From contig PMHV01000070.1 of the NCBI GenBank assembly GCA_003156805.1, positions 1 through 32,820 on the forward strand: 32,820 nt of DNA, given 5' to 3'. The stretch is from Acidobacteriaceae bacterium. GTDB lineage: Bacteria > Acidobacteriota > Terriglobia > Terriglobales > Acidobacteriaceae. Of this stretch, positions 14,810 to 22,736 are shown one piece after another; position 1 is the stretch's first letter, and the number at the start of each line of letters is the position of its first letter. The notes below the pieces were generated by a model, which saw only the letters and a program-made list of their open reading frames with translations, made no database searches and was not told the origin of the DNA. A program made the position numbers and the translations under genes.

Positions 14810-17586
14810 CAGGCCCGCTCCAGTTGGGCATACTTCTCCACCAGCTTCTTCAAGCCGAAGCGAGGAAATTGTACAGTAATCTTGGCTTCTTCGCCTTCTC
14901 CTTCGCGCTGGTACACCGTGCCTTCGCCATATTTCGGATGTTTCACTCTTTGGCCCGGGCGGAAGCCGCGCTTGCCAGTGGGCTCTTCGACGGGCGTTTT
15001 GGGGAGAGTAAATTTCTTGCCGCGGCTGGCAAAGAACTCGGCAATGTTCTCAATGGAGTTGTAGGGCTTGGCTGGAACCGTTGGTTTTCCGGCGCGACCG
15101 CCGTATTGGTTTCGGCCGCTCTCGCGGCCTCGCCACGCTGCGCTCTGGTCTTCGTCTTCGTAGGAATAGTGCGTGGAAGTGTGATCGTTGCTGAGCGACT
15201 GAGCGGGCGAGCCTGCCCTGTGCAACGTCGAAGCGTCGCCCGCGCCAACACGGCCAGTGCCTGCACGAGACATGCTGCCACATCTGCCCAACTCCTCGAT
15301 GAGCTGCATCGGCACTTCTTCCAAAAATCTTGAAGGCACGCTGGCTTCGGGCAGGTCGGTGCCGTATCTTCGGCGGTAAACTGCACGGGTGAGGATGAGC
15401 TGGTCCATGGCGCGGGTCATGCCAACGTAGCAGAGGCGGCGCTCTTCCTCGATGTCGTCGGGCTGCAGCATGGTGCGCGAATGCGGGAAGAGACCTTCTT
15501 CGAGCCCACTGAGAAAGACCAGCGGAAACTCGAGGCCCTTGGCCGCGTGCAGGCTCATGAGCGTGATTTGCGCGCGCTCGTCGTAGTCGTCGGCGTCGGC
15601 GATGAGCGCGGCATGGTCGAGGAACTGGTCGAGAGTTTCGGCGCGGTCGCGCGAGTCGGCGGCAGCATTGACCAGTTCGCGAAGGTTCTCGATGCGGGAG
15701 AAAGCTTCCGGCGTGTCCTCGGCCTCGAGCAGCTTGATGTATCCCGTGCGGTCGATGAGGAATTTCAGCAGGTCGGCGGTGCTGACCGTGGGGATGGGGA
15801 ATGAATCTGCGGCAGATGCCTGCATCCCGGTATCAGGCGCGCCATTGGGTCGCTCTTCTTCCTGAACGATGGCCGGCAAGACGCTGTCGCTTATGTCTGC
15901 AGGGCTTTCATTTCCGGTGTAGGCTCCACCGAAATCGAAGGCTGTGTTTTCAAATTCAGTGGGGTCGAAGGCTGCTGCATCTTCGGTGTTCTCGTTGGTC
16001 GGGTACGTCTCGTTGGCAGGCGCGGGCGAGCCTGACCTGAGCAAAGCCGAAGAGTCGCCCGCGCCCACACTTTCTCTTCCCGCGCTTTCTTCCAGTTGCT
16101 CGGCAAACGTTCCCGCCTGCAGCGCCCGCGCGTCTTCGATCAACTGCTGAAAATTCTTGAGCGCTGACAACGCGCGCTGTGGCAAGAGTTGGCGGCGGAT
16201 CGCTTCTCCGATCGCTCCCCACAATGACAGGCCGGTTTCCAGCGCGAGGTGCTCAATGGTGTCAATGGTGCTCTTGCCGATGCCGCGGACCGGAGTGTTA
16301 ATCACGCGCAGCAGCGAAATCGTGTCATCGGGATTATGGATGACTTTGAGATACGAGATCATGTCTTTGATCTCGGAGCGCTCGTAGAAAGAAAATCCGC
16401 CGACCACTTTGTATTTGAGCCCGTAGCGCCGCATGGCTTCTTCAAACAGGCGCGACTGCGAGTTGGTGCGATAGAGCACGGCCGCGCGCGGAGTTCCGCC
16501 GCGTGCGTTTTCAGCACGACCGGCTTCGCGCAAATACTTCGCAATGTGATCGGCGGCAAAGAGCGCTTCGTTTTCGCCGTCCGGAGCTTCGTAGTAGCCG
16601 ATTTTGGTGCCGCCCTGGCGCGAGGTCCAGAGGTTCTTGCCTTTGCGGCGGATGTTGTTTGCAACTACTGCCGATGCGGCATGAAGAATATTCTGCGTGG
16701 AGCGGTAGTTCTGCTCGAGGCGGATAATCTTGGCTTCGGGAAAATCTTTTTCGAACTCCAGAATATTGCGAATGTCGGCGCCGCGCCACGAATAAATCGA
16801 CTGATCTTCGTCGCCGACGGCGCAGACGTTGTGGCGCTCGCCGGCCAACATCTGCATGAGTTCGTATTGCGGGCGGTTGGTGTCCTGGTATTCGTCGATC
16901 AGCAGATATCGAAAGCGGCGATTGTAATACTCGCGCACTGGCGCGGCCACCTTGAGCAAGCGCGTTGCTTCCAGCAGCAAATCGTCGAAATCGAGCGCGT
17001 TGGCCTTGCGCAGTTCCTTGCGGTATTCCTCGAACAGATGCGCGATCTTCTCGTTCTTGGGGTCGGCCGATTGCAGGTAAAGTTCCTGCGGATCGAGCAT
17101 GTGATTTTTCGCCCAGGAGATGCGCGAGAGCACGGTGCGCGGCGTGAGTTGTTTGTCGTCGACACCGAGGCGCTTCATGATCGACTTGACCACCGACTGC
17201 TGATCGCTTTCGTCGTAGATCACAAACTTCTTAGTATGGCCAATCGGTGGTTGACCGGGCGTGGCCGAAGGGATCTGCAGGGCTTCAATGTCGCGGCGCA
17301 GCACGCGCACGCAGAACGAATGAAACGTCGAGATGACCGGCTTGGCGATACTGAGTCCGCCGACAAGCTTCTCGACGCGCTCACCCATTTCCGCGGCGGC
17401 TTTGTTGGTGAAGGTCATCGCCAGAATGGATTCCGGCATCACGCCCATGTGCTCGATCAGGTAGGCGATGCGGTAGGTGATAACCCGCGTCTTGCCGCTG
17501 CCCGCGCCGGCGAGGATCAGCACTGGCCCCTCGGTCGTTTCGACGGCCTCGCGCTGCTGCGGGTTGAGTTGATCGAGAAAAGACAA
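14809..17586 (-). CDS. pcrA: UvrD/PcrA-type superfamily 1 DNA helicase
   Basis: ATP-driven 3'-5' DNA helicase for nucleotide-excision and mismatch repair and for removing RecA or stalled polymerases. All SF1A motifs are present: Q-motif LNPQQREAV, Walker A AGAGSGKT at 26-33, TFTNKAAAEM, Walker B LLIDEYQDTN, VGDEDQSIYSWRGAD, LEQNYRST, LMSLHAAKGLEFPLVFLSGL and EERRLCYVGMTRA. The C-terminus carries the Tudor-like RNA-polymerase-binding module (KHPKYGEGTVYQ). At 925 residues it is about 180 longer than usual. The excess lies in two variable linkers, one of about 100 residues in the 2B domain and one before the C-terminal module. Each linker contains one copy of the palindromic element described separately (VGAGDSSALLRSGSPA and VGAGDASTLHRAGSPA). 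Confidence 0.97.
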   Translation of the reverse strand: MSFLDQLNPQQREAVETTEGPVLILAGAGSGKTRVITYRIAYLIEHMGVMPESILAMTFTNKAAAEMGERVEKLVGGLSIAKPVISTFHSFCVRVLRRDIEALQIPSATPGQPPIGHTKKFVIYDESDQQSVVKSIMKRLGVDDKQLTPRTVLSRISWAKNHMLDPQELYLQSADPKNEKIAHLFEEYRKELRKANALDFDDLLLEATRLLKVAAPVREYYNRRFRYLLIDEYQDTNRPQYELMQMLAGERHNVCAVGDEDQSIYSWRGADIRNILEFEKDFPEAKIIRLEQNYRSTQNILHAASAVVANNIRRKGKNLWTSRQGGTKIGYYEAPDGENEALFAADHIAKYLREAGRAENARGGTPRAAVLYRTNSQSRLFEEAMRRYGLKYKVVGGFSFYERSEIKDMISYLKVIHNPDDTISLLRVINTPVRGIGKSTIDTIEHLALETGLSLWGAIGEAIRRQLLPQRALSALKNFQQLIEDARALQAGTFAEQLEESAGRESVGAGDSSALLRSGSPAPANETYPTNENTEDAAAFDPTEFENTAFDFGGAYTGNESPADISDSVLPAIVQEEERPNGAPDTGMQASAADSFPIPTVSTADLLKFLIDRTGYIKLLEAEDTPEAFSRIENLRELVNAAADSRDRAETLDQFLDHAALIADADDYDERAQITLMSLHAAKGLEFPLVFLSGLEEGLFPHSRTMLQPDDIEEERRLCYVGMTRAMDQLILTRAVYRRRYGTDLPEASVPSRFLEEVPMQLIEELGRCGSMSRAGTGRVGAGDASTLHRAGSPAQSLSNDHTSTHYSYEDEDQSAAWRGRESGRNQYGGRAGKPTVPAKPYNSIENIAEFFASRGKKFTLPKTPVEEPTGKRGFRPGQRVKHPKYGEGTVYQREGEGEEAKITVQFPRFGLKKLVEKYAQLERA
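15203..15251 (-). repeat. In-frame palindromic element, copy A, in pcrA
   Basis: A 49-bp unit with perfect 8-bp inverted ends GCGGGCGA and TCGCCCGC. It matches copy B at 43 of 49 positions. On the coding strand it encodes VGAGDASTLHRAGSPA near residue 779, in the linker before the C-terminal module, and it is open in all three frames of that strand. Confidence 0.8.
16022..16070 (-). repeat. In-frame palindromic element, copy B, in pcrA
   Basis: Second 49-bp unit with the same perfect ends GCGGGCGA and TCGCCCGC. It encodes VGAGDSSALLRSGSPA near residue 506, in the enlarged 2B-domain linker, and is read in the same frame as copy A. All three coding-strand frames are open, while one frame on the other strand has a stop. 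Confidence 0.8.
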
Positions 17587-17669
17587 TGCGGAAGCGGCTC
17601 CGGAGTTGATGATTCAATTTTACAGGATTGAGGATCTGCGATTGCTTAGGGACAGAGTAAGAGCATTGC

Positions 17670-18515
17670 TCATACCCACGCCCCCATCAAATGTCCCAGG
17701 CCGCCGCGGACGCACAGGGCATCGTCGCGGTCTTTGAAATAGCGCGCGTTGATTTGCTCGCGTTGCAGAAGCTGGGTGCGATGGAATCCCAAACTCTTCA
17801 GCTCGTCCTGCAATTTTGCGGGGTCGAAGAACAGTTGAAAAGGTTCTCCATACCGGGCCACACGCCTGGAAAGCGCGGCAAGGGCCATCCTCTGCCCAAC
17901 GTTAAGCAGCTTGCGATCCACAGCAAAATCAAAGACCACGCCGCTGCCCGCAGGCATTCTCGCAATGAAGCTCAAAGTAGTCATGCAGGCTTCACGCGTG
18001 AGATAAGGCGTTACGCCCAGCCAGGAGAAAAATGCCGCCGCGTCTGTATTGAATCCCGACCGCTCAAGCCCATCTGCCAGCGTTTGCTGTTCGAAGTCGA
18101 TGGGCACGAAGGTCAAAGACGGCGGGATCGGAATGCCTGCAGCCCGCAATTGTTCACACTTCCAAGCCTGCGTTGCGGGATGATCGACCTCGAACACCCA
18201 TAGACCTGGGTAAGGGTTCCGGTATGCGAAGGTATCGAGTCCGGCGCCGAGGACCACATATTGCGCCACACCATGCCCGACGGCATGGGCGAGTTCGTCC
18301 TCGGCGTAGCGGCTGCGCGCCGCCATGAACGCCCGGAAGGCCCGCGAAAAAGCATGGCCTTCTTTGGGATTGGATCGCAGTGCTTCGGCGGCTTCAGAGC
18401 CAATGATGCTCAGAGCCAGAGGATCGTCGAGAACTCTGGGGTGGTCCAGAAGCTGGTGCGCGGCCCGGCGAATCGCTACCCGATGCGCAGTTTTGCTGAA
18501 TTTGCCTTCTTGCAT
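17670..18515 (-). CDS. SAM-dependent methyltransferase (LCMT/TIGR00027-like)
   Basis: Predicted class I methyltransferase of the leucine-carboxyl-methyltransferase-like group, 281 residues. Seen: an N-terminal FSKTAHRVAIRRAAHQLLD region, RAFRAFMAARSRYAEDELA, the SAM-binding loop YVVLGAGLDTFAYR at about 86-99, the acidic strand FEVDHPATQAWK, DFEQQTLADGL, and WLGVTPYLTREACMTTL. This order is typical of the actinobacterial and acidobacterial TIGR00027 family, whose substrates are mostly unknown; some members act in polyketide or small-molecule modification. It lies 83 bases upstream of pcrA in the same direction, with no obvious functional link. Confidence 0.85.
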   Translation of the reverse strand: MQEGKFSKTAHRVAIRRAAHQLLDHPRVLDDPLALSIIGSEAAEALRSNPKEGHAFSRAFRAFMAARSRYAEDELAHAVGHGVAQYVVLGAGLDTFAYRNPYPGLWVFEVDHPATQAWKCEQLRAAGIPIPPSLTFVPIDFEQQTLADGLERSGFNTDAAAFFSWLGVTPYLTREACMTTLSFIARMPAGSGVVFDFAVDRKLLNVGQRMALAALSRRVARYGEPFQLFFDPAKLQDELKSLGFHRTQLLQREQINARYFKDRDDALCVRGGLGHLMGAWV

Positions 18516-18582
18516 GTTTCAGACCGAGCAGCGTTGGTCCGGGAGGAGGGTACACGAAAAGCCACAACAGGCACGCCCAGAG

Positions 18583-18978
18583 TTATCCCTCGGCTCCCAC
18601 ACTCGCCGATTTGCACTCCTCACACGGGCAAACTTCGCGCAGGAATTTCCACGAGTAGAGACCGAGATCGTGGTCGTCGTTCCACGTGAACTTGATGGCG
18701 TATTTGCCGACGGCTTCGGCGGAGACGGGCTTAGCGGCCGGCTTAAACATGGGCAGCGCGCCGGGGGCGAGTCTCGCCGGCTGGCCTGGCTTGCGTCCGG
18801 CTTTATCGCGCTCTTCGTTGCACATCGCGCACGGGCAAGCATCGCGCAGATAGACGAAGCCATAGTGCGAAACGTGGCCGTCTTTCCACTCGATGTCGAC
18901 GCCGGTGCCCGTGGTGAGGTTCACCTTCACCGACTTAGGATCTGTGGAAGCGGTGGGGGACTGGAGCGGGGACTGCAT
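18583..18978 (-). CDS. DUF971 (GBBH-like N-terminal domain) protein
   Basis: 131 residues with the DUF971 fold, also found at the N-terminus of gamma-butyrobetaine hydroxylase and fused to Mrp/ApbC iron-sulfur carriers. Two similar cysteine clusters are visible: FVYLRDACPCAMC in the first half and SWKFLREVCPCEEC near the end, the second following NDDHDLGLYSW. The three-cysteine pattern in each suggests metal or Fe-S binding, or a zinc site. The middle is a Pro/Ala-rich spacer longer than in most single-domain members. It lies 67 bases upstream of the methyltransferase gene. The biochemical role is unproven for stand-alone members; a link to iron-sulfur assembly is inferred from the family. 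Confidence 0.88.
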   Translation of the reverse strand: MQSPLQSPTASTDPKSVKVNLTTGTGVDIEWKDGHVSHYGFVYLRDACPCAMCNEERDKAGRKPGQPARLAPGALPMFKPAAKPVSAEAVGKYAIKFTWNDDHDLGLYSWKFLREVCPCEECKSASVGAEG

Positions 18979-19106
18979 GGGTTCAAGTATCGCACAGGGT
19001 ATGGCTCGAACTTAGCGTCTCAGGAACGGAGAGTCAAATCGAAAAGGTGGGCCGCAGGCAGTCGGAACACGATGCGTCCGTACCGGCAGCCTCAAGCCAC
19101 CAGGTT

Positions 19107-19250
19107 CTAATGAGATGGGCTCAGTGTGGTGGACGCAGTGCGGCCTGTGACCAGCCCAATGGCCAACCCGCCCAACGCTCCCGCGAGAATACCCATCAGC
19201 ACCAGTACCAGAACGCTCTCCACCAAGGTCGCTTTCCCGCGATTCTGCAC
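19107..19250 (-). CDS. Possible 47-residue single-span membrane protein
   Basis: From a GTG with GGGGGA a few bases upstream the frame reads MQNRGKATLVESVLVLVLMG, then ILAGALGGLAIGLVTGRTAS and a short tail. It has one strong membrane segment preceded by a basic N-terminus. The text RGKATLVE followed by MGILAG resembles a type IV prepilin N-terminus (RG-FTLIE with a hydrophobic IGILAA), but there is one extra residue between Gly and Glu and no pilin body. It lies divergently to rpmB. A longer frame upstream is open but not convincing. It could be a real microprotein, a remnant, or chance. Confidence 0.4.
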   Translation of the reverse strand: MQNRGKATLVESVLVLVLMGILAGALGGLAIGLVTGRTASTTLSPSH

Positions 19251-19317
19251 GTTTCCCCCTGTTTCGCCACGGTCGGCTGAGAACTGAATTCTACCTCTTC
19301 CGCGCCAGCTCAGCGAA

Positions 19318-19347
19318 TTGTCAGCGAGGGTGCAAGTCCTGTAAAAT
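19318..19347 (+). promoter_or_regulatory. Sigma-70-type promoter of rpmB
   Basis: TTGTCA (5 of 6 to the consensus -35), an 18-base spacer, and TAAAAT (5 of 6 to the consensus -10). Transcription would start near 19354, about 36 bases before the rpmB ATG. It is the best promoter match seen in the window. Confidence 0.7.
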
Positions 19348-19389
19348 AAGAGTTTCCGATAAGGCTTCTGAAAGGAATCTGTACCCGTC

Positions 19390-19578
19390 ATGTCACAACA
19401 ATGCGATATCTGCGGCAAGAAGCCGCAAGCGGGAAACCGCATCAGCCACGCTCACAACGTTACCAAGCGGCGCTGGAACGTGAACCTGCGCCCGGTGCAT
19501 GCCCGCGTGGGCGCGGCCACCAAGCGGATGCGCGTATGCACGTCCTGCTTGCGCAGCGGCAAAGTGGTCAAGGCCTAG
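19390..19578 (+). CDS. rpmB: 50S ribosomal protein L28
   Basis: Small protein of the large ribosomal subunit, 62 residues, complete. It has the L28 opening MSQQCDICGKKPQAGNRISH, the central RRWNVNLRPV and the end RMRVCTSCLRSGKVVKA. Both CxxC pairs (C5/C8 and C51/C54) are present, so this is the zinc-binding (C+) form rather than the zinc-free paralogue. An AAGGAA site precedes the ATG by about 14 bases. It is a lone plus-strand gene within a long minus-strand run and has its own promoter. No rpmG lies next to it. Confidence 0.97.
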   Translation: MSQQCDICGKKPQAGNRISHAHNVTKRRWNVNLRPVHARVGAATKRMRVCTSCLRSGKVVKA

Positions 19579-19666
19579 GGAATCAGCCACAAGGGCGCGA
19601 AGGCTGTTGCCGAAGCACAAAGGTTCCTCCGTGCCACCTCGTGCCGTTCACGGTTCCCTGCATTCC

Positions 19667-20140
19667 TTATTGAACGCCCAACAACTGAATGTCGAAGATG
19701 AGCGTTGCGTTGGCCGGGATCGGACCGCCGGGTGTGCCGCTTGCACCGTATCCCAGCTCGGGCGGAATGCGCAACTGGCGCTTGCCGCCGACCTTCATCC
19801 CAGCCACTCCTTCTTCCCATCCCTTGATAACCTCGCCGTTGCCGATGGTGAAGTCGAAGGGTGTGCCCGCATCAACTGAGCTATCGAATTTTTTTCCTGT
19901 GGTCAGCCAGCCGGTGTAATGCACACGCACGTGGCTGCCTTCTTTTGCGACCTCACCGGTGCCAATCCTGATCTCCCAATACTGCAGGCCGTCGGCCGTT
20001 TTCACGCCGTCGCCCGTCACCTTGCTGGGCGCGTTGGTGTTAGGATGCGCCGGGGTCGTGGATTTCTTGGTTGCGCTTTGCGCCAGCACGAACACCGCCG
20101 TCAGCGCTAGGATGACAACTGCTGCAACATACTTCGTCAT
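19667..20140 (-). CDS. Secreted FKBP-type peptidyl-prolyl isomerase
   Basis: Proline isomerase acting in the envelope, 157 residues. A signal peptide (KYVAAVVILALTAVFVLAQS) is followed by a low-complexity Thr/Pro/Asn linker and one complete FKBP domain: VRVHYTGWLTTGKKFDSS, GNGEVIKGWEEGVAGMKVGG, and IPPELGYGASGTPGGPIPAN, ending FDIQLLGVQ. The binding-pocket Tyr, Asp, Trp and the ELGYG tyrosine are all in place. GGAG sits 7 bases before the ATG. It is the second secreted isomerase in this window, of a family different from the parvulin. Confidence 0.95.
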   Translation of the reverse strand: MTKYVAAVVILALTAVFVLAQSATKKSTTPAHPNTNAPSKVTGDGVKTADGLQYWEIRIGTGEVAKEGSHVRVHYTGWLTTGKKFDSSVDAGTPFDFTIGNGEVIKGWEEGVAGMKVGGKRQLRIPPELGYGASGTPGGPIPANATLIFDIQLLGVQ

Positions 20141-20159
20141 TCATGGCTCCTTCAGAAAC

Positions 20160-20183
20160 ATCTTAACCACAATCTTAACCATA
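20160..20183. repeat. 12-base direct repeat upstream of the FKBP gene
   Basis: ATCTTAACCACA and ATCTTAACCATA lie head to tail, 11 of 12 identical, in the 114-base gap between ridA and the FKBP gene. The rest of that gap holds a degenerate relative of the CACGGAG repeat and no gene. Confidence 0.5.
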
Positions 20184-20254
20184 AAGGCCCCAGAGATGCA
20201 CAGAGCTTTTCATACTCCTCTTTGGTTCCCCATGTTCTCTGTGATGGAGTTTTC

Positions 20255-20632
20255 TTAGGCCAGCGCCATCACGTCAATTTCCACCAACACATCCTTGGGC
20301 AGGCGCGCCACTTCTACCGTGGAACGGGCAGGCGGCGCGGAACTGAAGTACTTCCCGTAGACCTCGTTCATGGCTGCGAAGTCGCCCATGTTCTTGAGAA
20401 AGACGGTGCAGCGGACAACTTTCTCCAAGCCGCTTCCTGCAGCCGTCAGAATGCCGGCCAGGTTCTTAAGCACGCGATCGGTCTGCGCAGCCACGTCTCC
20501 GGTGACGACTTGCTGCGTCGCAGGATCGATAGCGACCTGACCGGATACGAAGATGAACCCGTTGGCTTTGATGGCCTGCGAGTAGGGACCGATGGCTTGT
20601 GGGGCGTCTTTGGTGGAGATAACTTCGCGCAT
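20255..20632 (-). CDS. ridA: RidA-family enamine/imine deaminase
   Basis: Hydrolyses reactive 2-aminoacrylate and related imines released by PLP enzymes, protecting other enzymes. The 125 residues are full length: DAPQAIGPYSQAIKANGFIF, then VSGQVAIDP, RVLKNLAGILTAAGSGLEKV, CTVFLKNMGDFAAMNEVY, and PPARSTVEVARLPKDVLVEI. The substrate-binding Arg in PPARST and the Glu in the last strand identify the archetypal RidA subgroup. It works as a cytosolic trimer in the family. It lies 114 bases upstream of the FKBP gene, with no evident pathway partner. Confidence 0.96.
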   Translation of the reverse strand: MREVISTKDAPQAIGPYSQAIKANGFIFVSGQVAIDPATQQVVTGDVAAQTDRVLKNLAGILTAAGSGLEKVVRCTVFLKNMGDFAAMNEVYGKYFSSAPPARSTVEVARLPKDVLVEIDVMALA

Positions 20633-20644
20633 GGGTTACACCGG

Positions 20645-20658
20645 TTCTCAGTTCTCAG
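20645..20658. repeat. TTCTCAG heptamer, two copies
   Basis: Two contiguous TTCTCAG units 12 bases upstream of the ridA start, with the inverted text GAGAACT 31 bases further on (20690-20696). The rest of the 163-base gap holds no gene I can support. The array is too short to be sure it is more than chance. Confidence 0.35.
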
Positions 20659-20795
20659 TTAATCACGCCACCATTGCCACAGAAGCACCGAGAACTCAGA
20701 CGATCAAATCTACCACGCGCCCGCAGCGGGAGTGCGGCAACAGCAGCTGGTGGCAGGATGATTGGCTGGAAGCTAGTGGCACAAATTTGGAAATG

Positions 20796-21962
20796 CTACA
20801 GCGCTCCTCCCGCTGCCGCGCCCGAGGCCCATGCCCACTGAAAATTCAATCCGCCAAGATGCCCGGTCACATCCACAACTTCGCCAATGAAGAAGAGGCC
20901 CGGAACCTTCCGGCTCTCCATGGTCTTGGCCGAGAGTTCGTCGGTATCGACGCCGCCGGCCGTTACTTCGGCTTTTTCGTATCCCTCGGTCGTTGAGGGC
21001 GTGAGCTTCCAGGCATGCAATTGCCGCTCCCAGTCGGCCAGTGCCTGATTCGTCAACGAAACCGGCGGATGCAGTTCGAGCCGGCGGTCGGCAAGCCGGT
21101 CCGGCAGGAACTTCCTAAGTTCCGTGCGCAGCGCACCCAGAGTTCTTGACGTTTGTTGATTACAGACCGCCGCGGTCACCTCACATCCGGGCGCCAGGTC
21201 AATCACAATCGGCTGAGACTGCTTCCAATACGATGAAATCTGAAGGATCGCAGGGCCACTCAGCCCGCGATGCGTGATCAGCATTTTTTCGCGGAATTGC
21301 TCGCTGCCGCACGACGCAATCACCTCGGTCGAAATTCCGGCAAGATCGCAATATTTTGCCCGGTCTTCCGCGCTCAACACCAACGGCACCAATGCCGGCC
21401 ATGGTTCGCGAATCTCAATGCCAAACTGCCGCGCGATTTGGTACCCGAACGGCGTCGCGCCGATCTTTGGAATCGAGAGTCCTCCGGTTGCGACTACGAG
21501 CGCCTGCGCCCGAAATTCCGCGTTGTCGGCGCGTGCAACAAACTCCTTTTCACGGCTCACTTCATGAACTCGCGTGTTGGGAAAGATCACAACCCTGGCG
21601 TCGCGGCATTCGCTCTCCAGCATGGCGACAATATCGCGCGCCGAACGATCGCAGAAAAGCTGGCCGAGAGTCTTTTCGTGGTAAGAAATGCGATGCTTCT
21701 CGACCAGCGCAATAAAATTCGCGGGCGTGTAACGAGCCAGAGCCGATTTACAGAAGTGTGGATTGGAAGAAAGAAAATTTTCCGGCTGGCAATGGCGGTT
21801 GGTGAAGTTGCATCGTCCGCCGCCGGAGATGAGAATCTTTTTGCCTACTTTGTCGGCGTGTTCGAGCACCGCGACCCTGCGTCCCCGCTTGCCGGCCTCG
21901 GTCGCACACATCAGCCCCGCTGCGCCTCCACCCAGAATCAGAGCGTCGAACGAATAAGTCAC
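20796..21962 (-). CDS. BaiN/HI0933-family flavoprotein (NAD(P)/FAD-dependent oxidoreductase)
   Basis: FAD-binding oxidoreductase of the YhiN/BaiN group, 388 residues. Seen in order: Rossmann motif ALILGGGAAGLMCATEAG at the N-terminus, GKKILISGGGRCNFTNRH (family hallmark), ALVVATGGLSIPKIGATPFG, ITHRGLSGPAILQISSYW, TAGGVDTDELSAKTMESR, and the C-terminal flavin site GEVVDVTGHLGGLNFQWAWA. Some relatives act in bile-acid dehydroxylation, but most have no known substrate. It follows the uncharacterised gene upstream by only 6 bases, so the two are probably cotranscribed with coaX. Confidence 0.93.
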   Translation of the reverse strand: MTYSFDALILGGGAAGLMCATEAGKRGRRVAVLEHADKVGKKILISGGGRCNFTNRHCQPENFLSSNPHFCKSALARYTPANFIALVEKHRISYHEKTLGQLFCDRSARDIVAMLESECRDARVVIFPNTRVHEVSREKEFVARADNAEFRAQALVVATGGLSIPKIGATPFGYQIARQFGIEIREPWPALVPLVLSAEDRAKYCDLAGISTEVIASCGSEQFREKMLITHRGLSGPAILQISSYWKQSQPIVIDLAPGCEVTAAVCNQQTSRTLGALRTELRKFLPDRLADRRLELHPPVSLTNQALADWERQLHAWKLTPSTTEGYEKAEVTAGGVDTDELSAKTMESRKVPGLFFIGEVVDVTGHLGGLNFQWAWASGAAAGGAL

Positions 21963-21968
21963 AGGCAG

Positions 21969-22736
21969 TCACATGTAGAACAAACTGAGGCGCGGCAAGC
22001 CGTACTTCTCGATGAGCCGCTTGTGGACGTATTGCTTTTGCAGTTGCTCGATCTGCGCCGCCGCCATCTTGCGGCGGTAAGGAGCCAGATCGCGATCGGC
22101 TTCGGCGCGGACGCTCACGATCTCATCATCCGGCGTTGCGGCCAGCAGCGCAGCAAACAACTTCTCTTCCAGAACGGTGAGGTGCCGCTCCAGATCTTCG
22201 AGGCCGGCGGAGTTCTTGCTTTCTAATTCCTGGGCAAGCTTGCGCAGTGTGGCCGCTGCCTCTGCCGCAACTGCTTGAGCAGGAAAGCTTCCGCCTTGTG
22301 GCAATTTCGAGGCGTCGATCACTTCGGCATTGCGGCGCAGAAACGCCGCGATCGTCTCCGGCTCAAATCCTCGATCGGCACCAGGCCTCACGGCTGTTTC
22401 GGAGTGCGATTCTTCGCTCGCCATTCCCACGGACGCCTCTTTCATAGCTTCCGCAGCGGCCAGCACCTCCTGCGAACAGTACGCCAGGCTGTTTATCTTC
22501 TTCGTTTTCGATGGGCGCTGATCGTAACGGTCGAAAGCTGCGTCGATCCCGCGCAACGCCGCCTCCAAGGCGATACCCGCGTCCTTCCATGTTTCGATCA
22601 GCGCCCAGTCGAGAGTCGAGAGCATCAGTCCGGCGCTCCGCCGGCGCTGAAAGTGCTCTTCAATTTCGGTGAAGTAATTGAAATAGTTTTCCACGGCGGA
22701 TTCAGCGAGGCGGGCGCAGGCGTTGCCCGGGTCCAT
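21969..22736 (-). CDS. Uncharacterised alpha-helical protein
   Basis: I do not recognise a family. From the ATG chosen here it is 255 residues starting MDPGNACARLAESAVENYFN. The N-terminal third contains FTEIEEHFQRRRSAGLMLST, LDWALIETWKDAGIALEAAL and KKINSLAYCSQEVLAAAEAM. The rest is strongly helical and charged (ATLRKLAQELESKNSAGLED, then LEEKLFAALLAATPDDEIVS) and ends in a basic segment (KQYVHKRLIEKYGLPRLSLFYM). No membrane segment or signal is seen. The frame is open further upstream, but that part lies inside coaX and is Arg-rich. Its start overlaps the coaX 3' end by 35 bases, suggesting translational coupling, and it is 6 bases from the flavoprotein gene. A regulator or DNA-processing role is possible but unsupported. 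Confidence 0.75.
   Translation of the reverse strand: MDPGNACARLAESAVENYFNYFTEIEEHFQRRRSAGLMLSTLDWALIETWKDAGIALEAALRGIDAAFDRYDQRPSKTKKINSLAYCSQEVLAAAEAMKEASVGMASEESHSETAVRPGADRGFEPETIAAFLRRNAEVIDASKLPQGGSFPAQAVAAEAAATLRKLAQELESKNSAGLEDLERHLTVLEEKLFAALLAATPDDEIVSVRAEADRDLAPYRRKMAAAQIEQLQKQYVHKRLIEKYGLPRLSLFYM

Noticed and set aside
16249-17631. 460-codon plus-strand frame opposite pcrA
   Set aside because: pcrA motifs are complete on the other strand; this frame has no recognisable protein features.
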